Below, in pieces: positions 21,341 to 33,300 of a stretch of 64,000 nt of DNA. Each line of letters begins with the position of its first letter. The stretch's first letter is position 1. Below the pieces are notes generated by a model. That model searched no databases, was not told the origin of the DNA, and worked only from the letters and a program-made list of their open reading frames with translations. This DNA comes from Isoperla grammatica (lineage: Eukaryota; Arthropoda; Insecta; Plecoptera; Perlodidae): contig OX246747.1 of NCBI GenBank assembly GCA_945910005.1, positions 35,494,129-35,558,128 on the forward strand, written 5' to 3'. Position numbers and translations under genes: made by a program.

Positions 21341-23632
21341 GGACGATCGAAGCGAATTGATCCAGTAGTCTACTTGAAGTATTGAGGTATATATTCGTTG
21401 GAAGTAACAAGTTCTTTCCTTAGAAAATGTTCTAAGAATAATATTTATTTAATATATTATCTATATAAATAAACAAAGTGTGTATTAAATTTATTTATTA
21501 ACGCAACATTAAATATGTATTTGATACATAACAAAACGACAAATTTAATATCATTAATACATATTAGATAATACAACATTTAGGGCGGAATGCACAGTCG
21601 AGTTAAGTATGTGATTTGTTTATGGTTGTTTGTTCTTCTTATGGGAAATAACCTGTAATAATACAATTCCATGGACAGTTGTCTGTGCATACGGCCATAT
21701 TCATCCAAAGTTCACAATACCGGACCTAACTCACCGTAGCAACCACCAATCAGAAAATACGAAATTCACTTCCAAGTTATCTGGCAGCTAAATAGTTGCA
21801 AGACTTAAAACTGTCATAAAAAAGCACAACACACTCTTTCTATTCAGGTTAGTCAACAACTTATTAACCTAATCCTCCCCCTCAGCTCGGCCGTGAGCCG
21901 ACAATGTTAGTTAAAGGGTTACCAACCCACCCCCCTCCCTATTAAAGCTGCATCAACCACCCCTAACTGGGCGGAACCCACCCCATTGTGGGGGTCGACG
22001 TGTTACATTAGGCTCTCTGATTGATACGCGAATAAATTGTGTCCGCCAAGCATTTCGCTGTGGTTCACACGGATCTTAGGTCACCCCCCCCCCCCCCCCC
22101 ACACTCTATAACGTAGAGCTTATGTTTTTAAGAAGGGCTACATGAATAGATAATCTGCTACATTGTATTCTGACACGTATTGTATTGTGTGTGTGTGTGT
22201 GTGTGCGTGTGTTGTAGGGTGTGAAGGAATAATGTATTAAAAAAATATACGTGAAATATATTTAAAAAATGTTAATGTAGGTAATTTTTTTTTTTTTTTT
22301 TTTTTATTTTTAAAAATGTTAATCTAACTATTTTTGTAATAAATGGATTATTTTGGTATGGACTATGGATATAGGACAATTCCCAGCATTACTTACGGCG
22401 TGTGACGTCAATGAAACTCGAGCGCTGATTGGCCGTTTTGATTCAAGCTTGAACGAGATATAGGCCTAGGACAAATCCTAAACGAAATGGGTTGAATTCA
22501 ACCCGTCATTCAAGTGCTTCGATCAAGGACTTGAATCGTGTAAATGGTTCCATTGAAACAAAAACTATTGAATTCAACACTTGAATTCAAGCCATTGAAC
22601 GAAACATTGCACCGTCTAAATACAGCTACAACCATATTTTCAGGATTAAAATGTTTTATTCTAAAGAAAACTAAACGAAAATGTATAAATATACAATTAT
22701 CGTATTTTAGAAGGTATAATACATTTAATAGGGAGAAACTCCCCTTTGCGTTTAAAAATGTATTTGATTATAAAATTAGTAAACATAATAGTGCATACAT
22801 CTTTTAAATGACAAAAAATTATGGATTTGTATGTATGTGTAATTTTGTCAAAACAATGAATCAAAATATCGAACGTTTGGTATAAATAGTGTGTGGTGTG
22901 TATCTGATTTTTTTTATGCGTACTACTACTAATAAAAATAAGGAGAAAAACTCCCTTACCTTTTCGAAATGTATTTGATTATATGGAATTAAAAAAGATT
23001 AAATCACACACGAAAAATACAATATATAGCTACTGTGACGTAATTCAAAAGCTTTGCATCAACAAGTTGATTACGACAATGACGAAACTCCACAAACAAT
23101 TAAGCCATCATCATCTTAAATCCTTACAAAACCGTTTCAACCAGTCTTATCATTCAACAACCAAACCAATTATTTCCATACAAACAACGTTAATTACACC
23201 ATCATATCTCCCATGCAAACAACATCTCAGACAAAAACAATTAAACACCGTTTAATAAAGATAATCCATACGACGATAACAACAACGTTGGATGCAAATC
23301 TCTTAATCCACGCTAACGAATCTTTAGGGCTAAATATAATTATATTCAGACATTAATCATAGTCGCTATGGTTCGACAGACTCTAATCCTTAAGCAGTAC
23401 AGCTTATCTTTACTACCTTCCATCACGACTCTATACTATAGCCATGAAGGTCGCTCTTGTTTGCGTAGTCCATAATCTGATCCAAGTTTTATATGTTTCC
23501 CTCCCCTTGGGAGAACGATACATGGTAATACATGTTTCAATTATGAGTAGCCTTGAGAATTGGGGGTTGATAATAATTTTGTGTAGGAATTACCTGCCCA
23601 GGGACAACCCACTAAATAGGTATTCTATTATA
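21341..23632. other. Unassigned stretch with simple repeats
   Basis: It contains a C17 tract at about 22084-22100, a (GT)n run at about 22189-22206, and poly-T at about 22287-22306. At 22730-22745 and 22940-22960 a duplicated GGGAGAAACTCCC-type hairpin plus TGTATTTGATTATA, with TACTACTACTAATAAAAATA between them, suggests tandem retrotransposon 3' ends. No coding gene is recognised. Confidence 0.4.
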
Positions 23633-23721
23633 GGGCACTAGCAACACCAAAACACAATAATGGAACAAATGACTTGAACTGATGGACAAACAATCAGCTG
23701 TCAAAATAATAAAATTGCAAC
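23633..23721. mobile_element. MITE family D, cut by the assembly gap
   Basis: It starts GGGCACTAGCAACACC after TATTATA and runs through ACTGATGGACAAACAATCAG and CTGTCAAAATAATAAAATTG, identical in order to 36900-37207, then stops at the run of N. The right half is presumably in the gap. Confidence 0.85.
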
Positions 23722-23921
23722 NNNNNNNNNNNNNNNNNNNNNNNNNNNNNNNNNNNNNNNNNNNNNNNNNNNNNNNNNNNNNNNNNNNNNNNNNNNNNNN
23801 NNNNNNNNNNNNNNNNNNNNNNNNNNNNNNNNNNNNNNNNNNNNNNNNNNNNNNNNNNNNNNNNNNNNNNNNNNNNNNNNNNNNNNNNNNNNNNNNNNNN
23901 NNNNNNNNNNNNNNNNNNNNN
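23722..23921. other. Assembly gap (200 N)
   Basis: Exactly 200 N. It begins inside a foldback MITE, whose palindrome probably broke the assembly. Confidence 1.
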
Positions 23922-23961
23922 CTATAATTTACCGAGTTATAGACTCCGTTTTACCCCTACG

Positions 23962-24133
23962 AATGTATGTATGTATGTATGTATGTATGTATGTATGTAT
24001 GTATGTATGTATGTATGTATGTATGTATGAATGAATGATTTAATGAATGAATGTATGAATGTATGAATGAATGAATGAATGAATGAATGAATGTATGAAT
24101 GTATGAATGAATGAATGAATGAATGAATGAATG
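23962..24133. repeat. (TATG)n then (TGAA)n microsatellite
   Basis: About 17 GTAT/TATG units are followed by mixed GAAT and GTAT units. Confidence 0.95.
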
Positions 24134-24217
24134 GGCATCATCATGTATATCCAGGCCCGCTCGTTAACTCAACATCCTCTCAGCAGCAGCAGCAACAGAA
24201 ACAACAGACTCAACATA

Positions 24218-24312
24218 GAAGGGCGGTGATGTCACCAGACTCGACACTTGTAAGATCCAACTCGAGATGGCGATGAGAATACAAGCCGGAGGAATTTTAT
24301 CCGCCGCGAATA
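24218..24312 (+). other. Candidate exon with splice donor (low confidence)
   Basis: An open segment after an in-frame TAG contains ATG at about 24266 in the context CGAGATGGC, encodes MAMRIQAGGILSAAN and ends at a GTGAGT donor near 24312. GC content is higher than the surroundings. I do not recognise the peptide. It could equally be chance. Confidence 0.2.
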
Positions 24313-24319
24313 AGTGAGT

Positions 24320-25114
24320 TTCTTGTGTCTATAGACAATCCACAATTGTTTTACACTAGTTGGGTTTACAGGAATGTCTACGGTCTCCTGTATATAGACT
24401 GTTCACGACGACATCACACACTATGGGTAGCTTTCAATAGACGTCACGTGGCGGCCATTATGAGGTACACATTGCTTGTTTACATTTGTTCTGTCAATAG
24501 AAGACACATAGGTTATCCAGGAAATATCACAGTTTCAAGCCGTATATAGATTGATGTGTGCAGGTAAAAGTTCAAGAAAATGATAACACATGCAAAAGAT
24601 TGTCTTCAAATCACGAAACGACTGCTGTGAAACCAATTGGTTGTTATTTCACTGTTTCACTATTACTCATTGCAATTGTGAATCGGTCTTAGGTCAACAA
24701 CACAAATTCCCGTCGCAAATTAACCGTAGTAAATCACACCAACCGTGAATAAGCAACATTCGTACGAGTTAAGTAATGTCGAATGTCATTTCCCGCAGGT
24801 ATTTTTATCGCTGTAGATTCTTCGACACCTTTACAGCTTAAGATCATTTCCAAAGTGACAATATCTTATCTTACGGTCTCGTCTCTCGATTGTGAAGAAT
24901 TCCTGCCTGCTTGACTTAAGGTTGTATGTGTGGCTGGCTGCAGCTGGCGAAACGGGTCTTCTACGTTAAGATAATATAAATCCTTTATTAAGATACCAAT
25001 TTACTACAAACTTTGTAAGGAAATACTGTGTCCAACAACCATGAGTAATCATCGAGTTTTTGGCTAAAATTGCTTTAAAATGCTGAAAAAAGTTACAAAG
25101 TAACACCAAAATAC
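24320..25114. other. Unassigned stretch
   Basis: No gene supported. A GACGTCACGTGGCGGCC segment near 24440 is a CG-rich CRE/E-box-like cluster without a linked exon; a similar TGACGTCACGTGA occurs near 25839. Confidence 0.35.
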
Positions 25115-25325
25115 ATCATCCCATAAAGAATTCGGTGTTCTTTCTTGCGAATGTTTCTTTGTTCAAATAATTTCCAGTTTTCAAATGTTCTTGATTTAAA
25201 TTTTGAACGTATTGGAACAACAAATTACGCAAGTTAAATAAGTACACTTAATAAACGGAAATATTCATAGGATCGAAACGAACAAACATTCGATAAGAAA
25301 AGCACTAAATTTTCTGGGGACGACA
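25115..25325. mobile_element. Foldback MITE (CATCCC family)
   Basis: CATCATCCCATAAAGAATTC, GTGTTCTTTCTTGCGAATG is inverted at the right as CATTCGATAAGAAAAGCACT and AAATTTTCTGGGGACGA. Related sequence is found near 2018-2215, 5300-5460 and 19665. Non-coding. Confidence 0.6.
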
Positions 25326-26045
25326 ACACTGTGGGAGAATTTTCAAGCAGTTTTAATCGACATAAATTGGAATTTCCACAAGGTATGTGGATATAAAGCC
25401 ACTATTTCAGATTGGATAATCTTGGTCCAACAAACATTACAGAGACAAAATGCCTAAATGTCTTCTAGCTAGTAGACGTCATGTTTATTAAGAGCATATC
25501 TATTATTCACGTATTGCGCATGGTGGCCACATTAGAGGCCACAATGTCATGTGATTGGTAGTTCATTGTTACAATGTTTCAGCTGGCGTTTGATGCAAAT
25601 TCCACTGTTCTCTAACTTTGGTTTGCTATTATCACTTCAAATCAACATAAACAAACTCTTTTGTCTCGATTACTCTTTTAATCGTTTACAAAAGTATACA
25701 ATAATCATTTTCGTACACATTAGGGGATATACGTGTTCAAACTTGTCATATTTCCCCGTAAACAATATTATTCGTTTTCTATTGACAGCTAAATGAAACT
25801 TGAAATAGTACTATAGGTGGCCTCCAATATGGCCGATGTGACGTCACGTGAATACTCCCTATAGGATAAATAGCCGTATACACAAGGTGGGTTCCTCCTC
25901 GTGATGACCAGTGCCCACATACATCGAGGCGAAAACACGAAACAGAACAAAATTTGCACAATGTGAGATCAATGCAGGAATAGGACAAATCATACAGACG
26001 CACATTTGTGTTGGAGATTTGAGCGCACGAACAGGAACACTGTGG

Positions 26046-26370
26046 TTTAGTCACGAATATCTCCGAAACGAGTTCGGTTACATCTACTTTTTAAAGCCTT
26101 GTTTTAATCAGTGTTTAATTATCTACAATGTGATACATAATTTGATCATGTGTAATTTCGTGTTAGTCTACTGTACCGTGTTTTTTGTCAACAGGTGTAG
26201 GTTTTTCTTATCTTACAAATAGTGACGATAAGGGAATTGCGTGATCTTTAAGTCAAAATAACTCAAAAAGTAGACCGGTGACCCCCATGTTTTTGTAGAG
26301 CACACTTATAATAGTGTATGTTGTGAATTTTAGCCAAATATCATTATAAGTGAAGTTTCAATGGATCGGT
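26046..26370 (-). mobile_element. Second copy of the 160-bp element, rearranged
   Basis: 26046-26165 is the inverted form of 13895-14025 (CGAACTCGTTT, AGTAGATGTA, TAGATAATTAAA, ATGTGATACATAA blocks). 26224-26370 is one inverted 160-bp monomer (GGTGACCCCC, ATAGTGTATGTTG, CATTATAAGTGAAGTTTCAA). In both loci the flank lies left of the monomer although both parts are inverted here, so the two copies are not simple inversions of one another. Confidence 0.7.
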
Positions 26371-27910
26371 ATATTGCATCGAACTCACCAACCAAGTTAT
26401 CTTCGGAAAGTACCGAATACAATAAAAAATATTTCAAATCGATTATACCCGTACAATCGTTCAATAACAAAATGACCCAATAACTTTAACTGCGTCCATG
26501 CATGTTCTCAAAAACCTTTTTTTTTAAGAATCCTCCATCAGAAAAGAACTTTTTTCGGGGTTGTACTCCGAAAAAATTTATACAACAGGATGTAAGCCTC
26601 CTCCCCCCCCCCCAAAAAAAAAAAAAAAAAATCCCCGTTTCTTTGTCAAGATTGTGTTTAATATAATGAGACAAATAAAACGATTTAGAATACCGGGTAT
26701 TAACAAATTGCCATTTAAGACATTCTTAACGTAGATTTATAATCTTGTTGGCTATCTCTCTCTACCAGTCTCTTGTTACCTGTAACTAAATAGTCACCGC
26801 TACTGTTTATGGTACAGTCGGAGCGAGATTTATGCCCGATTGCGAGGTACACTCACGCGCAAAACACACTAGACGTGAAATAGTTTGCGTGCGTGTGTGC
26901 ACACACTGTGGCCGGATGGGGACCTAACTAGTTTTTGTGGTTAGATTTTCATTCATATACTTTTGTATAGAGCGATTCCATCAACCATTCACTTGCTTTT
27001 TTTGGGGATTATTCAACTGATTTACTGATTTTAAATTTTTAATACATTAAATACAGTTTTAATTGCTGACTGTTGTCTATAAACAAAAATACTAACATAC
27101 ACAACAACACACTCACAAACTTACTAACTTGCTTACTTACTTACTTGTTTACACATAGAGCTATGCTTCCATACACACCAACAATCACCCCAAAAAAGTA
27201 CAAATTCTTTAAAATAAGTTCACTACTCAAAATCTTCAAATAACCACAACAACCTATAACAACCAATCAAATCGTTTTAAACTATCTTCAACATCTACAA
27301 GAAAGAGTAGCCTAGGTGTAGCTAATTTGTTGATTGTGATAAGAAAATAAAATAACGTGTTTAATACCTTGTAAAGTAATAAATTTATCAGAAAGCATAA
27401 AATATACATATATATATATATGGCACATTAGCCTTAGCTCAGCCCACACACGGTAAACGGAAGACACTTGTCATCCTCATCCAACCTACCAACAAACAAG
27501 TCACGCCTCTTATCTCGGTGTCATCAAATACTTTGGCCATCACTGTACTACTGTACAGATAATCACAGGATGGATAGGCCTATACGAATGGTCCCGAACG
27601 GAAGCCGAGTCGGTCCGAGATGAGATAAACTACCGGTGAGGGGAGGGGGGTTGGGGGGGGGGGGGGTCATTATATCATTGTGCCTATAGGTTGTATCCAT
27701 TAAGTTTGCAGTTTGCTGGAGAGATAATATATATAAACGTGACGTAACAACACGTGGTATTTATAATTTTAACAATGTATATATATATATACAGTAAGAA
27801 AACATTTTTCGGTTTAACCAATCCAAATTGTATTTAAAATAAAATAAATCTACTTTTACACAAAATATTTTCTTACTTTACATTTTGCAACCAACAAAAT
27901 CTAAGAAATC

Positions 27911-27941
<31 letters not shown>

Positions 27942-28027
27942 TTAAAATTAAAACGAACGCTTAAGTGTTTTAATACATATATATATATATATATTAAACT
28001 ACGTAGGCTTTCGTGGCCAGGGTTAAT
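26371..28027. other. Unassigned stretch with homopolymers
   Basis: It contains a C9-A17 tract at about 26603-26630, a G-tract at about 27640-27666 and several (TA)n runs (27409-27421, 27779-27792, 27910-27934, 27976-27992). No gene supported. Confidence 0.45.
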
Positions 28028-28135
28028 GTTTGTAAAATTAAAACTGTATCGGGTTATTACGCCACGTCGGTCATGGTTTTAGGTGAGTGTGACTGACGTG
28101 GCGAAATAACCCGATACAGTTTTAATTTTACAAAC
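28028..28135. repeat. Near-perfect hairpin, 46-bp arms
   Basis: GTTTGTAAAATTAAAACTGT, ATCGGGTTATTACGCCACGT is mirrored by ACGTGGCGAAATAACCCGAT, ACAGTTTTAATTTTACAAAC across a loop of about 16 bases. A CGTAGGCTTTCGTGGCC motif lies immediately left. I associate such GGGTTAT-CGCCACGT ends with Penelope-like retroelements, but this was not verified. Confidence 0.85.
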
Positions 28136-29076
28136 ACACACACATATATATATATATATACTAGTCCCAACGAAACTAAATTAATACCGACCTCAAATCT
28201 TTATCTAGTTCATATTCCGTACATGCGCACGCTGATTTGTAGGAAATCAACAGATTCCTGGCGTGCTTTCATTCACGCATTCGTAAACATGTGTAGTATT
28301 TCGCTTTTAGTGAAGTGCACAAGCCTCCTCGTTGGTCACGCCCATTGTTCCATGTAACCAACCGAAGGTCGTAGATTATCTCTTATGGTCGTGTTTCAAT
28401 TAAATGGTAGGAAGAGGAATTAGAAGTAGGAAATTAAGTTGGTATTATTGAACTCGGCTATTTTGTAAACATAATAATACTAACCCTTTCAGTCCCTGTG
28501 TCCATTGTAATGGACATCAACTTTTATATTTTATTGCTGATGAATCTGGCGTTCGATTTAAGGGACTCCGTTTTTAAAAGAAAACAAATTTAATGACAAT
28601 ATATTTTTTTTTTCAAATATGTAATTTATGACTTTTCTTAGAGCATTTTTGAATTATAAATGTGCAAAAATGAGACAAACGAAGGTATTTTTGGAAATAC
28701 CATTTTTCTAGCTTATTTTTTATATAGAAGACCAAATAACAAAAATCAACTAAAATTAACTTAAAAAAAAGGGGGAAAAATCTAGTTTCAGATACTTCTG
28801 GAAAAAATATGTCATTGGGCCAAAATTTTTGCTTTATTAAGGGTCCAAAATTTCCAAAATTGAAATCAAAAAACCGTATTTTGAAAAAAAAAATCTAAAA
28901 ATCTTTTAAAAAATCACCCATTTCAATGGTATTTTTTGTCAATAAAAATAATGTATGAAAAAAGTCAGGTCTGAAAGGGCTAAACCGTGAGAATTTAAAG
29001 CTTTTCTGTTCGTATCTTTCAAACAATTTTTAAAATCGGTATTGTGGGTAGATACCCCCTGCTAGATATTATCAGG
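28136..29076. other. Unassigned AT-rich stretch
   Basis: No gene supported. 28490-28985 is very A/T-rich and begins and ends with CCCTTTCAGTCCC / GTCTGAAAGGGCT, which are inverted; this may be one more degraded TIR element of about 490 bp. Confidence 0.4.
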
Positions 29077-29084
29077 GTCCATAC

Positions 29085-29571
29085 CAGTGGTACTCAAACT
29101 TTTTTCCTGGAGGGCCACTTTTCCCAAAAATCCAAGTAAAGCTGGGCCGCACTAATACAAGTATGCAGTGGCGTAACAAGGAATTATTTCGGGGTGGGGG
29201 GGGGGGGGGGGGTTAACAGGGAAAAGTGAGGTGCTGAAATAGCAAAGGATCTGGGGCAAAGCCCCAGCCGCCAGAGGCCTTTTCGCCGAAGGCGCAAAAT
29301 TTGTTCGACTATTATAGATATTTGGTGCTTTTTCGAGTCAAAGCGTAAAACTCGGAAGCATTACCCATTAGTTTATATTACGTTACAGGTAACAAATACC
29401 AAGTAAAGTTTAGTTGGTTGGCGATATATCATAATTCATCACCAATACAATATTATTTTTGTATACATCAAACAAATAGTCAGTTAAAATAGAAAAATAT
29501 ATATATATATGAAAACGCAAAAGCTCTGAGCCGCAAAATTGTTCAGGAGGGCCGCAGTTTGAGTACCGCTG
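29085..29571. mobile_element. Non-autonomous hAT element, 487 bp
   Basis: The ends CAGTGGTACTCAAACT and AGTTTGAGTACCGCTG are inverted with one mismatch. The flanks GTCCATAC (29077-29084) and GTCTATAC (29572-29579) form an 8-bp duplication with one mismatch. Subterminal GGAGGGCC motifs are also inverted. It contains a G-tract near 29195-29212. No transposase. Confidence 0.85.
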
Positions 29572-29819
29572 GTCTATACAGATATAGCCAGAACACATAT
29601 ATGGGCAATTCGTTACCTTTGGATTAACATCGATAATACAATAATAACTCAATCATCGGATTTAATCTAAACGTTATAACGTTTTCCGCGTATAGTTTGT
29701 CGTTATCTGTGTAGACCACGATAATATCAACCTACGGTATTGAATATTGAACCACAACCGACAACCTTAAATTAAAAAGAACAGTCTATTCTCTTTGCTA
29801 TATAATAACTATAATAATT

Positions 29820-30083
29820 TTTTCGTAGGAATACTCGTTATAGGGTGCACACCAGTTTTACCTGATGTGCGCCTCTTCAGATGACTAGCTAACAGGGTAT
29901 GTTAGGGTGTTTGGATAGTTGGGAAGAAAGGTCTGAGGGCGGTTAGTAGGACTCAGTCTCAGCATTCGCCTTTACAATCGACCTCGGGAAAAACCTTCAC
30001 TCAGAACTGGCGGTGGTCGGTATCGAACCGGCGACCTCCCGAATTGAAGTCTCGCGTCTTACCGCTGAGCTAGAGCCTCTATT
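29820..30083 (-). mobile_element. tRNA-headed SINE, family B, copy 2
   Basis: Same block order as 10464-10725: the head on the minus strand has GCTCAGCGGTAAGACGCGAG and box B GGTTCGATACC, then the family B body, ending at CGAGTATTCCTACG. Somewhat more diverged than the other copies. Confidence 0.85.
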
Positions 30084-30340
30084 GGTGTTAGCTATAAGAG
30101 AATGCGCTACCTACAGTAGCCACAACAACAAGCTTGCGTGGTACAGACTATAGCTACCAGGTGTTGCCGACAGGTGCGCCCTGGGTGGGTGGAGAGAGAA
30201 GTTATGTAATTATGGAGATTCTATGGGGGAACGTTTTGCATTCCTTTAACGCGGTTCCCACAGTGATTTTCTGTCCACTTTTGTATGTGTTAAGTATTTA
30301 GCGAACTTCCTTTTGGTTGCCTGCACAATCATTTTTAATA

Positions 30341-33300
30341 GACCGGAACACACATAGGGAAACCCTCCCCCCCCCTGCGGAATTTTGCAGACCTATATAT
30401 TATGATAGAGTGATGAATTTGGAGTAGAATTTGACTTGTTGGCCGCATGGCCAGTGGTGGGTGTGGCACCCAGGGGTGTCCAAAGGGTGAATTTTGCTGA
30501 TTTGGTGACCACAAATTATTTTTTTACAGCCAAACCAATAAACAAATTACAAATGTGATTTCAGATTCGTGTTTAGAATCACAAAGTTAGTTATATTCAT
30601 ATTTTTTGAACTCCAATTTTGCCCGGAAATCAAAATTTTGATTTTGGGGCCATGTCCCTAAAATGGTCAAAAATATCCTTTTTCAAAAAAATCTTCAATA
30701 ATAAGATACTGTTGTATATTTTAAGTAAAAATTAGTTTGTTGGCCACTTCTCAAGTCCTGGGTGTGGCACCCAGGGGTGCCCAGAAGTTGCATTTTTCTG
30801 TTGATTTAATTATTACAATATTTGTTTACAGCTAAACTAATTCACATATTGCCAATGTGATTTCAGATTCGTGTTTAAAATTACAAAGTTAGTTTTAATC
30901 ATATTTTTTGAACTCCAATTTTGCCCGGAAATCAAAATTTTGATTTTAGGGCCATGTCCCTAAAATGGTCAAAAATATTCTTTTTCAAAATTTTTTCAAT
31001 AATTAGATACTGTTGTATATTTTTAGTAAAAATTAGTTTGTTGGCCACTTCTCAAGTCCTGGGTGTGGCACCCAGGGGTGCCCAGGAGTTGAATTATTCT
31101 GTTGATTTAATTTTTACAATATTTTTTTACAGCTAAACTAATAAACATATTGCCAATATGATTTCAGATTCATATTTAAAATTACAAATTTAGTTTAATC
31201 CATATTTGTTGAACTCCCATATTGCCCGGAAATCAAAATTTTGATTTTGGGGTTATGTCCCTAAAATGGTCAAATATTACCGTTTTACAAAAAATCTCAA
31301 ATAAATAGATAGCGCGATATATTTTAAGTAAAAATTAGTTTGTTGGCCACTTCTCAAGTCCTGGGTGTGGCACCCAGGGGTGCCCAGAAGTTGCATTTGT
31401 TCTGTTTGTTTAATTATTACGATATTTTTTTAGAGCCCCACAGATAAATATAACAGAGTTTTGATTCCATATCAGTGTTAAGAATGTCAAATCTAGCTTT
31501 ATACGTATTTTTATAGTTTTGAAATGTGCCTGGAAATCAAAATTTTGATTTTGAGGTAACTGTCTCCATAAGAAAACCAATGGTCATAATTGCCATAAAT
31601 CTACAATAAATTGTATACAGTGCAAAAATAAATAATTTGTTAAATGATCAGTTTGGTTGATAGGTGTCCCCAAAGGGTAAATTTGGATGGTTTTGTTTTT
31701 ACCATAAACTCATTTTTTACAGCCAACAAGTTGATTAATATTTGTTAATTTTGACTTCATGTTCGTGTTTAGAATCACATGAGTTTTAATCTACTTGTAT
31801 TTTAGATACTATTTGTCTCAAAATCAAATTGATTATTTCAAAATCAAAATTAAAATTTTAATGTTGCTATAATTTCCTTGAGAACTGGTCAAAAAGTGGA
31901 ACGTTTTCAAGATCTTCAAAAGTTGGCATAAAGTACACCTAATTTTTATAAACATTTAAAACGCATTTACATTTCACATTTATATATTTTTATTTATAAC
32001 ATTTAACTTGTCTGTTATGAGCTTTTGGAGGGGGGGTTGTCAAGATTTAATTTTGAGGTTATGCCACAATGCGTTTATAACGCTTTCATAAATCCCTACT
32101 TGTTACCAGGCGAATGATTGTATGCGTATGCCATTATGATTAGTTACTTGGTATAGAGTACTCTCAATTTTCAGTCGGTAGTGACTAGTGGTTTACTCTA
32201 GAACTAAGTAACATTGTAGATTTCGTGCTTTATGTTTTCTCATAAATTGTAGAACTTTGTTCATGATGGTGTGAAGTGACTGTAACACGTAACATAATGT
32301 AAACTACTTTGCTTTATCAGAGAGTGCTGGATTTCCGTTCACTTGTTTTAAATTAACGCAAAAGACAAATATAATATAATTATCTTGAAAGGGATGTATA
32401 CTTATTTGGTATGTAAGTTTGTGTAACTAAAATATGAAATCAAGACCCAAATTAATAATTTAAAGTATGCCTGGTGCATTTGAAATCATATTACAAAACG
32501 TGTATTGGAGGACAATATGAAACGAGGCCGAAAGTACGCGAGTTTCAAAATTGTTTGTAAACTAAAATAAATATTATTATTATCAACATAGTGTGCAATT
32601 TGTGTGGAGTATTAAAAAGTGAAATTTATTTTACGTCAATGTTATTAAGTACTAAGTAGGCGTATTTTCTTTATAGCACAATGGCGAGGATAGTTCAAAA
32701 CAATTCGATTTGATACCAAGATGTGATGTGAGTGCCTACTTTTTTTAATGTAGGCCTACACGCGAAATTGAATTGTTTGTGATCTAGAAAACGTGTTAGC
32801 CATCATGATCGATGCTTAAAAAACTATCGAAACAAATCGATTTGGATAGAACAATGTGAACATCTAAGTGCCCATTTTAATAGTTTAGAATATAAACGAG
32901 ATAATGAAATGCTTGTTATCTCCATTAATGTATTGGGCACGTACTCATTACCGGGGAAATGCACAAAATACTGTTGGTCAGAATCCTATTTTGCATAATA
33001 CATTGCGATAGAAATGTTGCTCACAATGAAACGCGGACGCCCATAAACATTTCACAGATTTCTGGCGACAAGATAAACCCTGTTTTTTGGTCACGTTTAC
33101 AACGGCCACACACACAAGTAACAAAGTAATATACAAGTAAAATAAAAAAACGTATACATGATGCTGCAACCGAACCAAAATACAAACTTCTATTTATGAA
33201 AATCCCAAATCAAGATTTGATAGAGTATCTCAGTCGGTTTGAGTATGCAAGAAAGTTATCGTAGACAGAACAATCAAGAGACAAAACTGAAAATAGCGTC

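Noticed and set aside
32978..33178. 66-codon frame with a hydrophobic segment in the foldback core
   Set aside because: Short, AT-rich, no splice sites or start context, no family resemblance.
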